Source: JBKHYJ01 sp046565505 (lineage in GTDB: Bacteria > Acidobacteriota > Blastocatellia > UBA7656). Taken from it: DNA of 64,000 bases. The translations under genes and the position numbers were made by a program. Of this stretch, positions 17,881 to 27,169 are shown piece by piece (within the stretch, counting starts at the first letter, position 1; each line of letters begins with the position of its first letter). Under the pieces are notes generated by a model. That model saw only the letters and a program-made list of their open reading frames with translations. It searched no databases and had not been told where the DNA came from. Where the stretch lies: positions 1 through 64,000 of the forward strand of contig JBKHYJ010000049.1 in the NCBI GenBank assembly GCA_046565505.1, given 5' to 3'.

Positions 17881-18069
17881 GCTTCAGGTGCCTGCCGCCC
17901 GTAAGGCGGCGGGAGAATAGGGAAGCGGGTGTGAATCCCGCGCGGTCCCGCCACTGTGATGCTCCTAAATAACGCCTTCGCTTTCGCACCCCTTGTCGTC
18001 GGGCAGGGGAAGCGGGCGGGGTCGCTTTTGCAGAAGCGAGGGAGCAGAGCCAGGAGACCTGCCTGAAGC
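17881..18069 (+). promoter_or_regulatory. Cobalamin riboswitch
   Basis: The P1 arms GCTTCAGGTG and GCCTGAAGC close the element at 17881 and 18069. The core contains AATAGGGAAGCGGGTGTGAATC, the conserved B12-box region GCGGTCCCGCCACTGTGA, and near the 3' end CCAGGAGACCTGCCTGAAG. These are the hallmark sequences of AdoCbl-sensing RNAs. It should turn off the downstream receptor and importer genes when B12 is plentiful, here probably through the terminator at 18136-18193. Confidence 0.93.
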
Positions 18070-18135
18070 GATCTAGGGTCCAACTCTTCGAACGAAAGAG
18101 AGGGAGCATTAGCAGGCGAATTACGAATTTAGTAA

Positions 18136-18193
18136 AGCCTCTACCTGACTCGCACGTTTCTTTCCGACGGCTCAGGTAGGGGCTTTTGCCTTT
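18136..18193 (+). terminator. Expression-platform terminator of the B12 riboswitch
   Basis: AGCCTCTACCTGA (18136-18148) pairs with TCAGGTAGGGGCT (18172-18184; one G-U pair), followed by TTTTGCCTTTT. It sits 67 nt after the aptamer, so transcription attenuation is the likely mechanism. Confidence 0.85.
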
Positions 18194-18580
18194 TAATAAA
18201 CATATACCCGTTTGCTCAACCCCGAAACTCGTTACTGCGCGCCTCCGGCGAAGGGGTCTGGGCAGGCGCGGTATGTATTAAAAACCACAGCAACGCAGGT
18301 GAAGCCGCTCACAGGTTTTCTTGTGAGTCGCTCGTCCTCTGCTCGCGTGGCCCGGCTATCGGCGGGGTAATGGGAAGCCGCCGTCGAAAACAGACGGCTC
18401 GAAAACTTTTACATGGAGTCGGCGGCGATGAGCGTTTGTGAAATCCGTCTTACAAAACCGCGCAGGTGATCTTTAATTCCTGACCTGGGAAGAAGGCGCA
18501 AGGTTCTGGCCCGCGCGGCACGCCGCTTGCGCCCGGCATTTCCGGCACCTGCTGCCATGAGGAAAATGGAGGAGGACGCT
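18194..18580 (+). other. Long structured leader between riboswitch terminator and TonB receptor
   Basis: This 387-nt leader is longer than needed. It includes a hairpin with arms CTCACAGG/CTTGTGAG near 18309-18328 and a second hairpin, GCCGTC/GACGGC, near 18380-18396, that follows GGTAATGGGAAG and so recalls part of a cobalamin aptamer, though the ACTGT box is missing. The receptor ribosome site GGAGGAGG is at its 3' end. Confidence 0.4.
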
Positions 18581-20926
18581 ATGAGTTCCGTGAATAAGCC
18601 TTTGTTAAGGGGTCTGGTGTCGCTGGCACTTCTAACACTTTGTGCCGTCATGGGTTTGGCCGATACGGGCGCGCGAATTCGCGGGCGGGTCGTTGATGAT
18701 GCGGGCGCCGCCGTGCAGGGGGCCGCCGTGCGCCTTTCGTCGCGAGAAGGCCTCAAGTGGTCGGCCACGACGGACGCCGCCGGCGCGTATGACTTTAGCC
18801 ATCTCGGAGCGGGCGAGTACCTGATCGAGGTCGAGGCCCACAACTTCAGGCAGACGGTCGCAAGCGTGCGCCTCGACCCGCGCGAGGACCGCAGCTTTGA
18901 CGTGACCCTACAGACGGCAGGCGTTGATGAACACATCGTAATCGCCGCCAGCGGCACGGTTCAGTCGGTCGATGAAACCTCCAAGTCAATAACCGTGGTC
19001 GACCGGCAAGAGATAGAGCGCCGCGACGAATACTCCCTCGTCGAAGCGTTGCGGCCCGTGCCGGGCTTGCGCGTGGTGCAGTTGGGAGGGCCTGGCGGCT
19101 TCTCTAAAATATTTATTAGGGGGTTACGGGTGGCCGACACTTCCCTGCTGATCGACGGCTTGCGGGTCCGCGACGCCTCCGATTTTCGCGGCAGCATCAA
19201 CCCGTACCTGGAAGACCTGCTCACGAATAACATTGATCAGGTCGAAGTGCTGCGCGGGTCTGGCAGCTCGCTCTACGGCAGCCATGCCGTCGGCGGAGTC
19301 GTCAACGTCATGCAGCAGGAAGGGGCTGGCGCCCCGAAGTTCAATTTAGGGTTCGAGGGCGGCAGCCTGGGCCTGTTTCGCGAGCGCGCACAAGTGAGCG
19401 GCGGCGTCGCCTCGCGCCTCGGCTATAGTTTCTCTGCGACCCGGCTCGACGTGAACGATGGCGTGCAGGGCAACGGGATTTACCGCAACACGAGCCTGGG
19501 CGGGCGGGCCAGGTACAACATCCGGCCGAACATGAGCCTGCGCGGCACGGTCGTCTACGCGGACGGGTTCAATCGCCTCCCCAACACGCCTTTCCCCATC
19601 GGGCCTGCGGGCAACGAGTTCGGGTTCGCCCGCGGCGCGGGGCCCGTCGTAGGGTTTGTCGAAGGCGAAGTGGACCCGGACAATTTCCGCGACGCCAGCT
19701 TTTTCGTCGGCTCTATTTCTTTCTCGCATCAGGTCGGCAGCGTCTACAACTACTCAGCTTCGTTCCAATCGGTCGTCACCAACCGCGAGTTTAACACAGG
19801 GCCCGACCAGGCCCCCTCCGCCAGGAGGCTGGGGCTGCTGGAGTTCCCTTCGGAGTTCGAGAATGGCGGGCGGATTGACACCTTCAATCTCACTAACAGC
19901 CTGCGATTAGGCGAACACAACCTTATAACCGCCGGCATCGAGGCCGAGCGCGAGTCGGCTTCGCAGAGCTTCGTATCGGAGTTTTTCTCGACGCCTAGAG
20001 TTACCGACCGGCAACGCTCGCTGGCCTTTTTCGCGCAGGACCAGTTGGTCTTGCTCGGGGGCCGGTTGCAGTTTTCGGCCGCGTTCCGCACGCAGAGCTT
20101 CACGATCAAAAACCCGCAGAGCGTGCCTGAAATCCGCAACATCGACGTGAAGCGCGCCCTGACCGGCGATGGGTCTGTGGCTTACAACTTTCAGAGCACG
20201 GGCACGAAACTGCGCGCGCATGTCGGCAACAGCTTCCGCGCGCCCAGCCTGACGGAGCGGTTCTCGCTATTTCAGGGTCAGCGCATCGGCAACCCTTTCT
20301 TGCGGCCCGAGCGCGGGCTGAGCGTCGATGGCGGAGTCGATCAGGAAATCCTGAAGGGCAAGGTGCGCGCCGGCGCAACCTACTTTTACACGCGCTTGCA
20401 GGAGGTCATCGTCTCGACCTCGCTCGTCAACACCGTAAATGGCCGTGGGGCGCTCTCGCGCGGCGCAGAGCTGAGCCTCGCCGCCTCGCCTTTGCGCGGG
20501 CTGGACGTGAACTCCTCCTACACTTATACGCGGTCAGACCAGGTGCAAGTCTTCCCGACCTTGCGTTCCGACAACGTTTTGATTCCCGTAGGCTCGGCCA
20601 TACCGTCGTTCGACATCCCGCGCCACTCGTTCAGCCTGCAAGTCAATCAGCTCGTCGGCGAAAGCTTCAACATCAACTTCGATCTTTACTCCGTGAGCCG
20701 GCACAATTTCCCACTTTTCGACCCGATCTTTTTCTCGCAGGTGATCTTCACGTTCGACGGCTACACCAAAGCCGACCTCGGCGCCAGCTACACCTGGCGG
20801 ATGGACGACAGCAAACAGATGACATTCTACGCGAAAGTGGACAATATCTTTAACCGGAGAATCTTTGAGGAGGGCATACGCTCGCCGCGCGCGGCGGCCG
20901 TCGCCGGCCTGCGGTTCCGATTTTGA
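18581..20926 (+). CDS. TonB-dependent receptor, probable corrinoid (BtuB-like) transporter
   Basis: 781 residues from ATG 18581, chosen for the GGAGGAGG site 5 nt upstream and the signal peptide (LLRGLVSLALLTLCAVMGLA). Domains: carboxypeptidase-regulatory-like beta-sandwich (about 30-110; VDDAGAAVQGAAVRL and GAYDFSHLGAGEY), plug (about 130-250; IERRDEYSLVEALRPVPGL, IFIRGLR, VEVLRGSGSSLYG), then a beta-barrel ending in the C-terminal Phe (LRFRF). The TonB box may be EHIVIAAS near residue 120. The B12 riboswitch upstream and cobalamin genes downstream make cobalamin import the best guess. It is the first gene of the operon, followed by cbiA after 30 nt. Confidence 0.88.
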   Translation: MSSVNKPLLRGLVSLALLTLCAVMGLADTGARIRGRVVDDAGAAVQGAAVRLSSREGLKWSATTDAAGAYDFSHLGAGEYLIEVEAHNFRQTVASVRLDPREDRSFDVTLQTAGVDEHIVIAASGTVQSVDETSKSITVVDRQEIERRDEYSLVEALRPVPGLRVVQLGGPGGFSKIFIRGLRVADTSLLIDGLRVRDASDFRGSINPYLEDLLTNNIDQVEVLRGSGSSLYGSHAVGGVVNVMQQEGAGAPKFNLGFEGGSLGLFRERAQVSGGVASRLGYSFSATRLDVNDGVQGNGIYRNTSLGGRARYNIRPNMSLRGTVVYADGFNRLPNTPFPIGPAGNEFGFARGAGPVVGFVEGEVDPDNFRDASFFVGSISFSHQVGSVYNYSASFQSVVTNREFNTGPDQAPSARRLGLLEFPSEFENGGRIDTFNLTNSLRLGEHNLITAGIEAERESASQSFVSEFFSTPRVTDRQRSLAFFAQDQLVLLGGRLQFSAAFRTQSFTIKNPQSVPEIRNIDVKRALTGDGSVAYNFQSTGTKLRAHVGNSFRAPSLTERFSLFQGQRIGNPFLRPERGLSVDGGVDQEILKGKVRAGATYFYTRLQEVIVSTSLVNTVNGRGALSRGAELSLAASPLRGLDVNSSYTYTRSDQVQVFPTLRSDNVLIPVGSAIPSFDIPRHSFSLQVNQLVGESFNINFDLYSVSRHNFPLFDPIFFSQVIFTFDGYTKADLGASYTWRMDDSKQMTFYAKVDNIFNRRIFEEGIRSPRAAAVAGLRFRF

Positions 20927-20956
20927 AATGTGCGCGAATGCCGAAGGTCATCTCTT

Positions 20957-22366
20957 ATGGCGAAAGCAGTAGTCATTGCCGGCACGCACAGCGGGGTCGG
21001 TAAGACGACCGTCACGCTGGGCCTGCTGGCGGCCCTCCGACGCCGCGGCATGGCCGCGCAAGCGTTTAAGGTCGGGCCGGACTTTATCGACCCCGGATTT
21101 CACTCGGCGGTTACGGGCCGGCCGGCCTACAACCTTGACACCTGGATGCTCGGGCGCGAGACGAATCGCGAAATCTTCGCGAGCGCGGCGGCGACCGCTG
21201 ACGTGGCAGTCGTCGAGGGGATGATGGGGCTGTTCGATGGCGCGTCGGGGTCGGACGAATCCGGGTCAACGTCCGAGATGGCTAAGTGCCTGAACGTCCC
21301 CGTGGTGCTCGTGATAGACGCCGCCGCGCAGGCGCGGAGCGCGGCGGCCCTCGTTCATGGTTTCGAGACGTTTGACCCGGACCTGCGAACGGTCGCCGTA
21401 ATCGCCAACAACGTTGCTGGCGAGGGGCATTATCGGTACATCGGCGACGCCATCGGAGGCTCTTGTCGTGCGGAGCTAATCGGCTGGCTGCCGCCCGACC
21501 CCGTGGTGCGGCTTCCTTCGCGCTACCTCGGCCTGGTGACGGCGGCCGAGGCCGCGAATGAATTGCGGGCCGACGCTCTCGCCGAATGGGTGGAGAAGGG
21601 TATTGATCTTGATCGCCTGCTGGACCTTTCTGCCGCGGGCGTTGCCGAAAGCCCGGCCGCAAGGGATCAACTCAATTTCGCTCAAGCTGCTAATGGCAAT
21701 GCTCCTCCGGCCGGGCCATGCGTGCGCATCGGGGTAGCGAGCGACCCGGCGTTCTGTTTCTATTATGAATCCAATCTAAGGCTGCTTGAGCAACTGGGCG
21801 CGTCGCTTGTGCGGTGGAGCCCTATGCGTGACCCTCTGCCGGAGGGCTTGCATGGCCTTTACTTCGGCGGCGGCTACCCGGAGCTTTACGCGGCGCGATT
21901 GAGCGCCAACGTGCGGGCGCGCTCCGCCTTGTCCGAGTTCGTCGCGCGGGGCGGCGTGGTCTACGCCGAATGCGGGGGCCTGATGTACCTGACGGAGGCC
22001 ATCGTGGATATGGATGGCGTCGAGCACCCGATGGCCGGCGTCTTGCCGACGCGCGCTAGAATGCGCGGACAGCTTGCGGCGCTCGGCTACGTTGAGGTGG
22101 AGGGCATATCGGCTTCGGGCCATGCGCTGTTGCCCGCGGGCCAGACCGCGCGCGGACACCAGTTCCGGTACTCCGAGATAGACCCTGTTCCCGAGGCCGT
22201 AGCGCGCGGCTATCGTATTAAGACGCGCCCTTATGGCGCGCCCGACCGTGAAGGTTACGTTATGAATAATTGCTTGGCCAGCTACGTCCACCTTCACTTC
22301 TTGAGCAACCCTGAGTTCGCCGCCCGCCTGGTTGACAGTTGCCGCAGGTCAGGCGTCACGACCTAG
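20957..22366 (+). CDS. cbiA: Cobyrinate a,c-diamide synthase (CbiA/CobB)
   Basis: About 470 residues from ATG 20957 (AAGG 12-15 nt upstream); a GTG at 20930 would extend it by nine residues. N-terminal ATPase domain: AGTHSGVGKTTV (P-loop), then FKVGPDFIDPGFH and DTWMLG. Mid-domain DGASGSDESGSTSEMAK. C-terminal class I glutamine amidotransferase with the triad Cys in YAECGGLMYL and His in NNCLASYVHLHFLSN. It amidates cobyrinate side chains a and c with glutamine as the ammonia source. Its position in an uptake operon suggests corrinoid salvage or completion of the pathway. Confidence 0.95.
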   Translation: MAKAVVIAGTHSGVGKTTVTLGLLAALRRRGMAAQAFKVGPDFIDPGFHSAVTGRPAYNLDTWMLGRETNREIFASAAATADVAVVEGMMGLFDGASGSDESGSTSEMAKCLNVPVVLVIDAAAQARSAAALVHGFETFDPDLRTVAVIANNVAGEGHYRYIGDAIGGSCRAELIGWLPPDPVVRLPSRYLGLVTAAEAANELRADALAEWVEKGIDLDRLLDLSAAGVAESPAARDQLNFAQAANGNAPPAGPCVRIGVASDPAFCFYYESNLRLLEQLGASLVRWSPMRDPLPEGLHGLYFGGGYPELYAARLSANVRARSALSEFVARGGVVYAECGGLMYLTEAIVDMDGVEHPMAGVLPTRARMRGQLAALGYVEVEGISASGHALLPAGQTARGHQFRYSEIDPVPEAVARGYRIKTRPYGAPDREGYVMNNCLASYVHLHFLSNPEFAARLVDSCRRSGVTT

Positions 22367-22483
22367 GCGGGGGCGACCGGGCGGAGGTCGTCCGGCAATT
22401 GAATTCGATGGCGTCCTTAAGCCGCATACCCGCGAGGCGAGATGGCCTGGGGGCATGTCGTCCGTGTTGTAGAATAGAATGCG

Positions 22484-23512
22484 ATGAGCAAGAATTCATT
22501 AATTAACACGCCCCGGCGAAGGAACCCTTTCGCTTTCGCGGCCTCCGTTACGTTAATCATCGCGGCTGTTGTGGCCGGCATTGAAATATCCAGGCGTCTG
22601 ATTTCACCGTCAAACAACACTTCGGAGCCGACGGCTCGCGGCCAACTGGCGGGCGCTACCAGTGGCGCGCCGTACCCGCGCGAATTGCGCGATGGCAGCG
22701 GGGCTACCCTCAGGCTTATGGCGCGGCCGGGCCGAATCGTATCGCAAACGCTCGGCACTGACGAGATACTGCTTGCGATCTGTCCGCCCGAGCGCATCGC
22801 CGCACTTAGCTGGGCCAGCGTTGACCCCGAATATAGCCCGATGATCGATCAGGCGCGTGCGCTCGGCGTTCCGGCAATAAAGGGCGCCGAGGAGATTCTG
22901 CGGCTCAACCCGGACCTGATCTTCGTCGCCAGCTACAGCCGCGCGGAGGTCGTCGCCCTGCTCCAGACGGCGGGCGCGCCTATTTTTCGCTTCGCGAGGT
23001 ATGAGAGCATTCAGGACATCAAGGACAACATCAGAGCTATAGGCTACGCCATCGGCGAAGACGAGCGCGCGGCTGCGCTGGTCGCGCAGATGGAGCATGA
23101 GATCGAGGCCGTGCGCGCGCGCGTGCCCGCCGGCAACCGCCCGCGAATCATGTCCTATGGAGGGGGTGTCACGGCCGGGGCCGGCACGCTCTATGACGAT
23201 GTCATTCGCATGGTCGGGGCGATCAATGTTTCGGCCGAGCGGGGGCTGAGGGGATTCCCAAAGGTAAGCTCAGAGCAAATCGTCGAGTGGGACCCCGACT
23301 TTCTTATCACGGGCGCCCAGCCGGACAAGTTCGACGAGGCGCGTAAGGCTTTGCTCGCCGACCCCGCCATCGCTTCGAGCAGGGCAGGGCGCGCGGGCAG
23401 GGTCATAGTTCTTGATAACCGCTACTATCTCTCTGTCACGCATCACATCGTGCGGACGATGGAAGCTTTGGCAGACGGGCTCTACTCGGCCGGGGCCGGC
23501 AGGAACGAATGA
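22484..23512 (+). CDS. ABC transporter substrate-binding protein, BtuF-like
   Basis: 342 residues. An N-terminal hydrophobic helix (about 17-36; FAFAASVTLIIAAVVAGIEI) without a lipobox may anchor it to the inner membrane. A helical-backbone metal-receptor (class III) domain follows: RIVSQTLGTDEILLAI, LNPDLIFVAS, FPKVSSEQIVEWDPDFLIT, and a short C-terminal RVIVLDNRYYLS. BtuF-type proteins bind corrinoid in the periplasm and pass it to BtuCD. Stop overlaps the permease start by 4 nt, so the three ABC genes are translationally coupled. Confidence 0.85.
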   Translation: MSKNSLINTPRRRNPFAFAASVTLIIAAVVAGIEISRRLISPSNNTSEPTARGQLAGATSGAPYPRELRDGSGATLRLMARPGRIVSQTLGTDEILLAICPPERIAALSWASVDPEYSPMIDQARALGVPAIKGAEEILRLNPDLIFVASYSRAEVVALLQTAGAPIFRFARYESIQDIKDNIRAIGYAIGEDERAAALVAQMEHEIEAVRARVPAGNRPRIMSYGGGVTAGAGTLYDDVIRMVGAINVSAERGLRGFPKVSSEQIVEWDPDFLITGAQPDKFDEARKALLADPAIASSRAGRAGRVIVLDNRYYLSVTHHIVRTMEALADGLYSAGAGRNE

Positions 23513-24726
23513 ATATTGATAAGGCAGATAAAGCAGACGCCCCCGCCGGCGGCGACGACCTGGCGCAAAACCTTGCGGGGCTGAACGCCGCGCGCCGCCT
23601 CGGCCCATTATCGTCTTTTACGCCGCCGGCCCGCGGGGCGCTCGCGGGGCTCGGGGCACGCCTTGCGGCCTTGCCGCGCGTCAGCTCCACGCGGGCCTCT
23701 CTCTATTTCGTCGCCGTCACAGCGGTGCTTGCCGTAGCCATCATCGCCGGCATCGCCGCTGGCAGCGTGCGGGTCGCCCCGCTAGTCGTGTTGCGCGTCC
23801 TGGGGTCGCACCTGCTGCCGGACGGCTGGGTGGACTCTTCCGCGGTCGGAGGCGCGGAAGACTCTGTGATCTGGCTGATCCGTACGCCGCGCGTCGTCTC
23901 GGCGGCTCTGGTGGGCGCGGCCCTCGCCATCGCGGGCGCGCAGATGCAGGGGCTATTTCAAAACCCGCTCGCCTCGCCGGATTTTATAGGGACAAGCTCG
24001 GGCGGCGCGCTCGGCGCGGTGCTCGCGCTGGCCACGGGCCTGGCGACGCGCTCCCTCTTTTACATCCCGGTGTTTTCGTTCGCGGGGGCGCTGGTCGCGC
24101 TGTTCGTCGTTTACGGGGTCGCCACCCAACGCGGCCGCACGCCCATAGCCTCGCTGCTGCTGGCCGGAGTCGCGCTCAACGCCATGATAAGCGCGGCCAC
24201 GACCTTTCTGATAACGATGACCTCCGTGCGTTTTGAGGTGGCGCAAGAAATCATATTCTGGCTGCTCGGCGGGCTCGACAGCCGCACCTGGGCGCACGTC
24301 TGGTTTTCCGGCCCGCTCGTCATGCTCGGCGTATTAGTATCGCTAATTTATTCGCGCGACCTCGACCTCCTCCTGATGGGAGAAGACACCGCCTCGTCGC
24401 TCGGGGTTGAAGTCGAACACGTTAAAAGGATAGTGCTCACGAGCGCGGCGTTATTAACGGGGGCCGCCGTGGCGGTCAGCGGGGTGGTAGGGTTTGTGGG
24501 CCTGGTCGTGCCGCACGTGGTCCGGCTCATCATCGGGCCGGCGCACAGGCAATTGATTCCCGCCAGCGCTCTCACCGGCGCCGCGTTCTTGATACTCGCC
24601 GACCTGTTAGCCCGCACCTTGCACCGCCCGGAGGAGATACGGCTCGGCATTATCACGGCCGTCTTCGGCGCGCCGTTCTTTCTTTACCTGCTGATGCGCC
24701 GCCGCCGCGAGATCGGTTATTTATGA
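23509..24726 (+). CDS. ABC transporter permease, BtuC/FecCD family
   Basis: 405 residues. An unusual hydrophilic segment of about 65 residues (Ala/Gly/Asp-rich) precedes the first of about ten membrane helices. Family features: LIRTPRVVSAALVGAALAIAGAQMQG, NPLASPDFIGTSSGGALGAV, LLAGVALNAM, GVVGFVGLVVPHVVRLIIG and a C-terminal EEIRLGIITAVFGAPFFLYLL. It forms the channel for corrinoid uptake with the flanking binding protein and ATPase. Both ends overlap neighbours by 4 nt. Confidence 0.9.
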   Translation: MNIDKADKADAPAGGDDLAQNLAGLNAARRLGPLSSFTPPARGALAGLGARLAALPRVSSTRASLYFVAVTAVLAVAIIAGIAAGSVRVAPLVVLRVLGSHLLPDGWVDSSAVGGAEDSVIWLIRTPRVVSAALVGAALAIAGAQMQGLFQNPLASPDFIGTSSGGALGAVLALATGLATRSLFYIPVFSFAGALVALFVVYGVATQRGRTPIASLLLAGVALNAMISAATTFLITMTSVRFEVAQEIIFWLLGGLDSRTWAHVWFSGPLVMLGVLVSLIYSRDLDLLLMGEDTASSLGVEVEHVKRIVLTSAALLTGAAVAVSGVVGFVGLVVPHVVRLIIGPAHRQLIPASALTGAAFLILADLLARTLHRPEEIRLGIITAVFGAPFFLYLLMRRRREIGYL

Positions 24727-25508
24727 GTGGCATGCGACTGCACGGGGTCGGGTTAGAGATAGACGGCCGCTGGCTGGTGAAAGACGCCTCGCTCTCCCTG
24801 CCGGCCGGGCGCTTGACGGCGCTGGTCGGCTTGAACGGGTCCGGCAAGACGACGCTGTTGAGGTTGCTCGCGGGGCTATGGCCGCCGAGCGAAGGGAAAG
24901 TGGTCCTCGGCGGACGCGAGATAAGCTCCATCCCCCGCAGAGAGCTGGCCCGCCACGTGTCTTACGTGCCGCAAGACACGCACCTCGGCTTCGCCTTCAC
25001 CGTGCGCGACGTGGTGATGATGGGGAGGCACCCCCACCTGGGGCGCTTCGAGCGGGAGCGGGAGCGGGACAGGCGTAGCGTCGAGAGTGCGATGTGTCGC
25101 GCCGACGTGCTCGCCCTCGCGGACCGGTCGGTCACAGAGATTTCGGGCGGCGAGCGCCAGCGCGTCATTATCGCCCGCAGTCTGGCGACCGAAGCGGCGG
25201 CGATTTTACTCGACGAGCCTACGGCGAACCTCGACATAGCCCACGTGCTGGATGTGCTCAACCTCTGCCGGCAGCTCGCGGGCGAAGGCAAGGTCATAGC
25301 CCTTGCCACGCATGACCTCAACGCTGCCGCGCGTTACGCAGATCAAATAGTCCTGTTGCAGGCCGGCCGCGTCGTCGCCTGCGGCCCGCCGGATGACGTA
25401 ATCACCGACTCGGCCATACGCAAAATTTTCGGCGTCCAGGTCGAGCGGCTGACCGGCATGAAAGGCGAATCCGCTTACTTGTTTCGGCGAAACGCCACCG
25501 AAGGCTAA
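24723..25508 (+). CDS. ABC transporter ATPase, BtuD/FecE family
   Basis: 261 residues. Walker A GLNGSGKTTLL (about 38-48), Q-loop region VSYVPQDTHLGFAFTVRDVVMMGRHPH, signature SGGERQRVIIARSLA, Walker B AAILLDEPTANLD and switch His in LATHDLN are complete. It energises the BtuC-like permease. Overlaps the permease gene by 4 nt and is followed by a 116-nt gap before cobQ. Confidence 0.9.
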   Translation: MSGMRLHGVGLEIDGRWLVKDASLSLPAGRLTALVGLNGSGKTTLLRLLAGLWPPSEGKVVLGGREISSIPRRELARHVSYVPQDTHLGFAFTVRDVVMMGRHPHLGRFERERERDRRSVESAMCRADVLALADRSVTEISGGERQRVIIARSLATEAAAILLDEPTANLDIAHVLDVLNLCRQLAGEGKVIALATHDLNAAARYADQIVLLQAGRVVACGPPDDVITDSAIRKIFGVQVERLTGMKGESAYLFRRNATEG

Positions 25509-25624
25509 TTGGCATGGGGCCGCGCGCTTGAGGCTGTTCGCGTTCCGCGGCCGGCAGGCTTTAGCCGAGGCCCTGCGCGACCGCGCCAGACTTGAGCCAT
25601 ACAGATGAGTTCTATGGACGTAGC

Positions 25625-27169
25625 ATGAATACGCGACGAGCTAAAGCCTTGATGGTTTTGGGAACCGCCTCGCATGTCGGCAAGTCAATTGTGAGCGCGG
25701 CACTGTGCCGCATCTTGCATCAAGACGGCTTCAGAGTCGCGCCCTTTAAAGCGCAGAACATGGCGCTGAACTCCTTCGCCACGCGCGACGGCCATGAGAT
25801 CGGCCGCGCGCAAGCCGTGCAGGCGCAGGCGGCGGGCGTCGAGCCGCATGTTGACATGAACCCCATCCTGCTCAAGCCTTCAATGGGCGCGGGCTCGCAG
25901 GTCATACTGGATGGGAAGGTCTTCGGCAACATAACGGCCGACAATTTTCAATCCATAAAACCGAAACTCTTGTCGGCGGCCGTCGCGGCGTACGAGCGGG
26001 TGGCCGCGCGCTATGAACTAATTATTCTCGAGGGCGCGGGCTCTCCGGTCGAGATGAATTTGAAGGACGGCGATATAGCAAATCTCAAGATGGCTCAAGT
26101 GGCGGACGCCGCATGCCTTCTGGTCGCGGACATTGACCGCGGCGGAGTTTTCGCGTCGCTGGTCGGAACGTATGAGCTGCTGAGGCCGGAAGAACGCGCG
26201 CGCTTCGGCGGCTTTATTATTAACAAGTTTCGCGGCGACATCGGGCAATTTCAACCGGGCGCCGATTTCCTCGAAGGCAGGCTAAGGCAGCGATGCCTCG
26301 GCGTAATCCCATACTTGCCCGACCTGATAATCGATGAGGAAGACAGCGTCAGCCTGTGCGACGCCGCGGGCGGAGACGGCGACGCGGACCCATCGCCCGG
26401 GTCCCTGCGCGTCTGCGTGATTCGGTTGCCACACATATCGAACTTCAGCGATTTTGAGCCTCTGAAATCCGCGCCCGGAGTGACGACCTACTACGCACGC
26501 ACGCCGCGCGAATCCCGCGCCGCCGACGTTCTGATCATACCTGGGAGTAAGAATACAATCGCCGATCTCTTATGGTTGCGCGCAACGGCATGGGATGTCG
26601 CGCTTATGGAGCACATGAGGGCTGAAAAACCTGTCATCGGCATTTGCGGGGGGTTTCAGATGCTCGGCATGGAAGTGCATGACCCACATCACATGGAAGG
26701 GGATATGGGCGAGGTACGGGGGTTGGGATTGCTCGACGTAACCACTTCTCTAGGCCGCGAAAAAGTGACGCGACAGGCGCGCGCGACGGTGATACGCCCA
26801 GAACTGCTCGGGCAGAAGAACCCAGGGCCGAGCTTTGAGGGTTACGAGATACACCTGGGCGAGACCAATCTCGGGCCTTCCGCCTCTCCGTTCCTATCCC
26901 TTACGCGGCTGGGCGCGGAGACTCCGATTGATGACGGCGCGATAAGCAAGGACGGCCATGTGATCGGGACTTACCTGCACGGCTTGTTTGATTCGCCCGA
27001 AGGGTCGTCCGCACTCCTGGGACACCTGCGCCGCGTCAGTAAAAAATTCTGGGCGCCCTCCGAATGTATGGCCGGATTTGACCGGCAGCGGCATTATGAT
27101 AAATTAGCGACTCATTTTCGCCGTCACCTCGAAATGAAGGAAATATACCGCCTCATATGTGCTCAGTGA
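25625..27169 (+). CDS. cobQ: Cobyric acid synthase (CobQ/CbiP)
   Basis: About 514 residues from ATG 25625; a TTG at 25592 in frame is less likely. N-terminal ATPase domain: LGTASHVGKSIVSAALC, FKAQNMALNSF, QAQAAGVEPHVDMNPILLKP. Mid-region ADIDRGGVFASLVGTYELL and GFIINKFRGD. C-terminal amidotransferase with Cys in VIGICGGFQMLG and the His of THGLFDS-type in YLHGLFDS. It amidates side chains b, d, e and g of adenosylcobyrinate a,c-diamide. Its 3' end overlaps the next gene by 13 nt. Confidence 0.95.
   Translation: MNTRRAKALMVLGTASHVGKSIVSAALCRILHQDGFRVAPFKAQNMALNSFATRDGHEIGRAQAVQAQAAGVEPHVDMNPILLKPSMGAGSQVILDGKVFGNITADNFQSIKPKLLSAAVAAYERVAARYELIILEGAGSPVEMNLKDGDIANLKMAQVADAACLLVADIDRGGVFASLVGTYELLRPEERARFGGFIINKFRGDIGQFQPGADFLEGRLRQRCLGVIPYLPDLIIDEEDSVSLCDAAGGDGDADPSPGSLRVCVIRLPHISNFSDFEPLKSAPGVTTYYARTPRESRAADVLIIPGSKNTIADLLWLRATAWDVALMEHMRAEKPVIGICGGFQMLGMEVHDPHHMEGDMGEVRGLGLLDVTTSLGREKVTRQARATVIRPELLGQKNPGPSFEGYEIHLGETNLGPSASPFLSLTRLGAETPIDDGAISKDGHVIGTYLHGLFDSPEGSSALLGHLRRVSKKFWAPSECMAGFDRQRHYDKLATHFRRHLEMKEIYRLICAQ

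Noticed and set aside
18290..18420. Complete second cobalamin riboswitch
   Set aside because: Only part of one stem pattern fits. The ACTGT box, P1 and GAGACCTGCC are missing, so it is not called as an aptamer.
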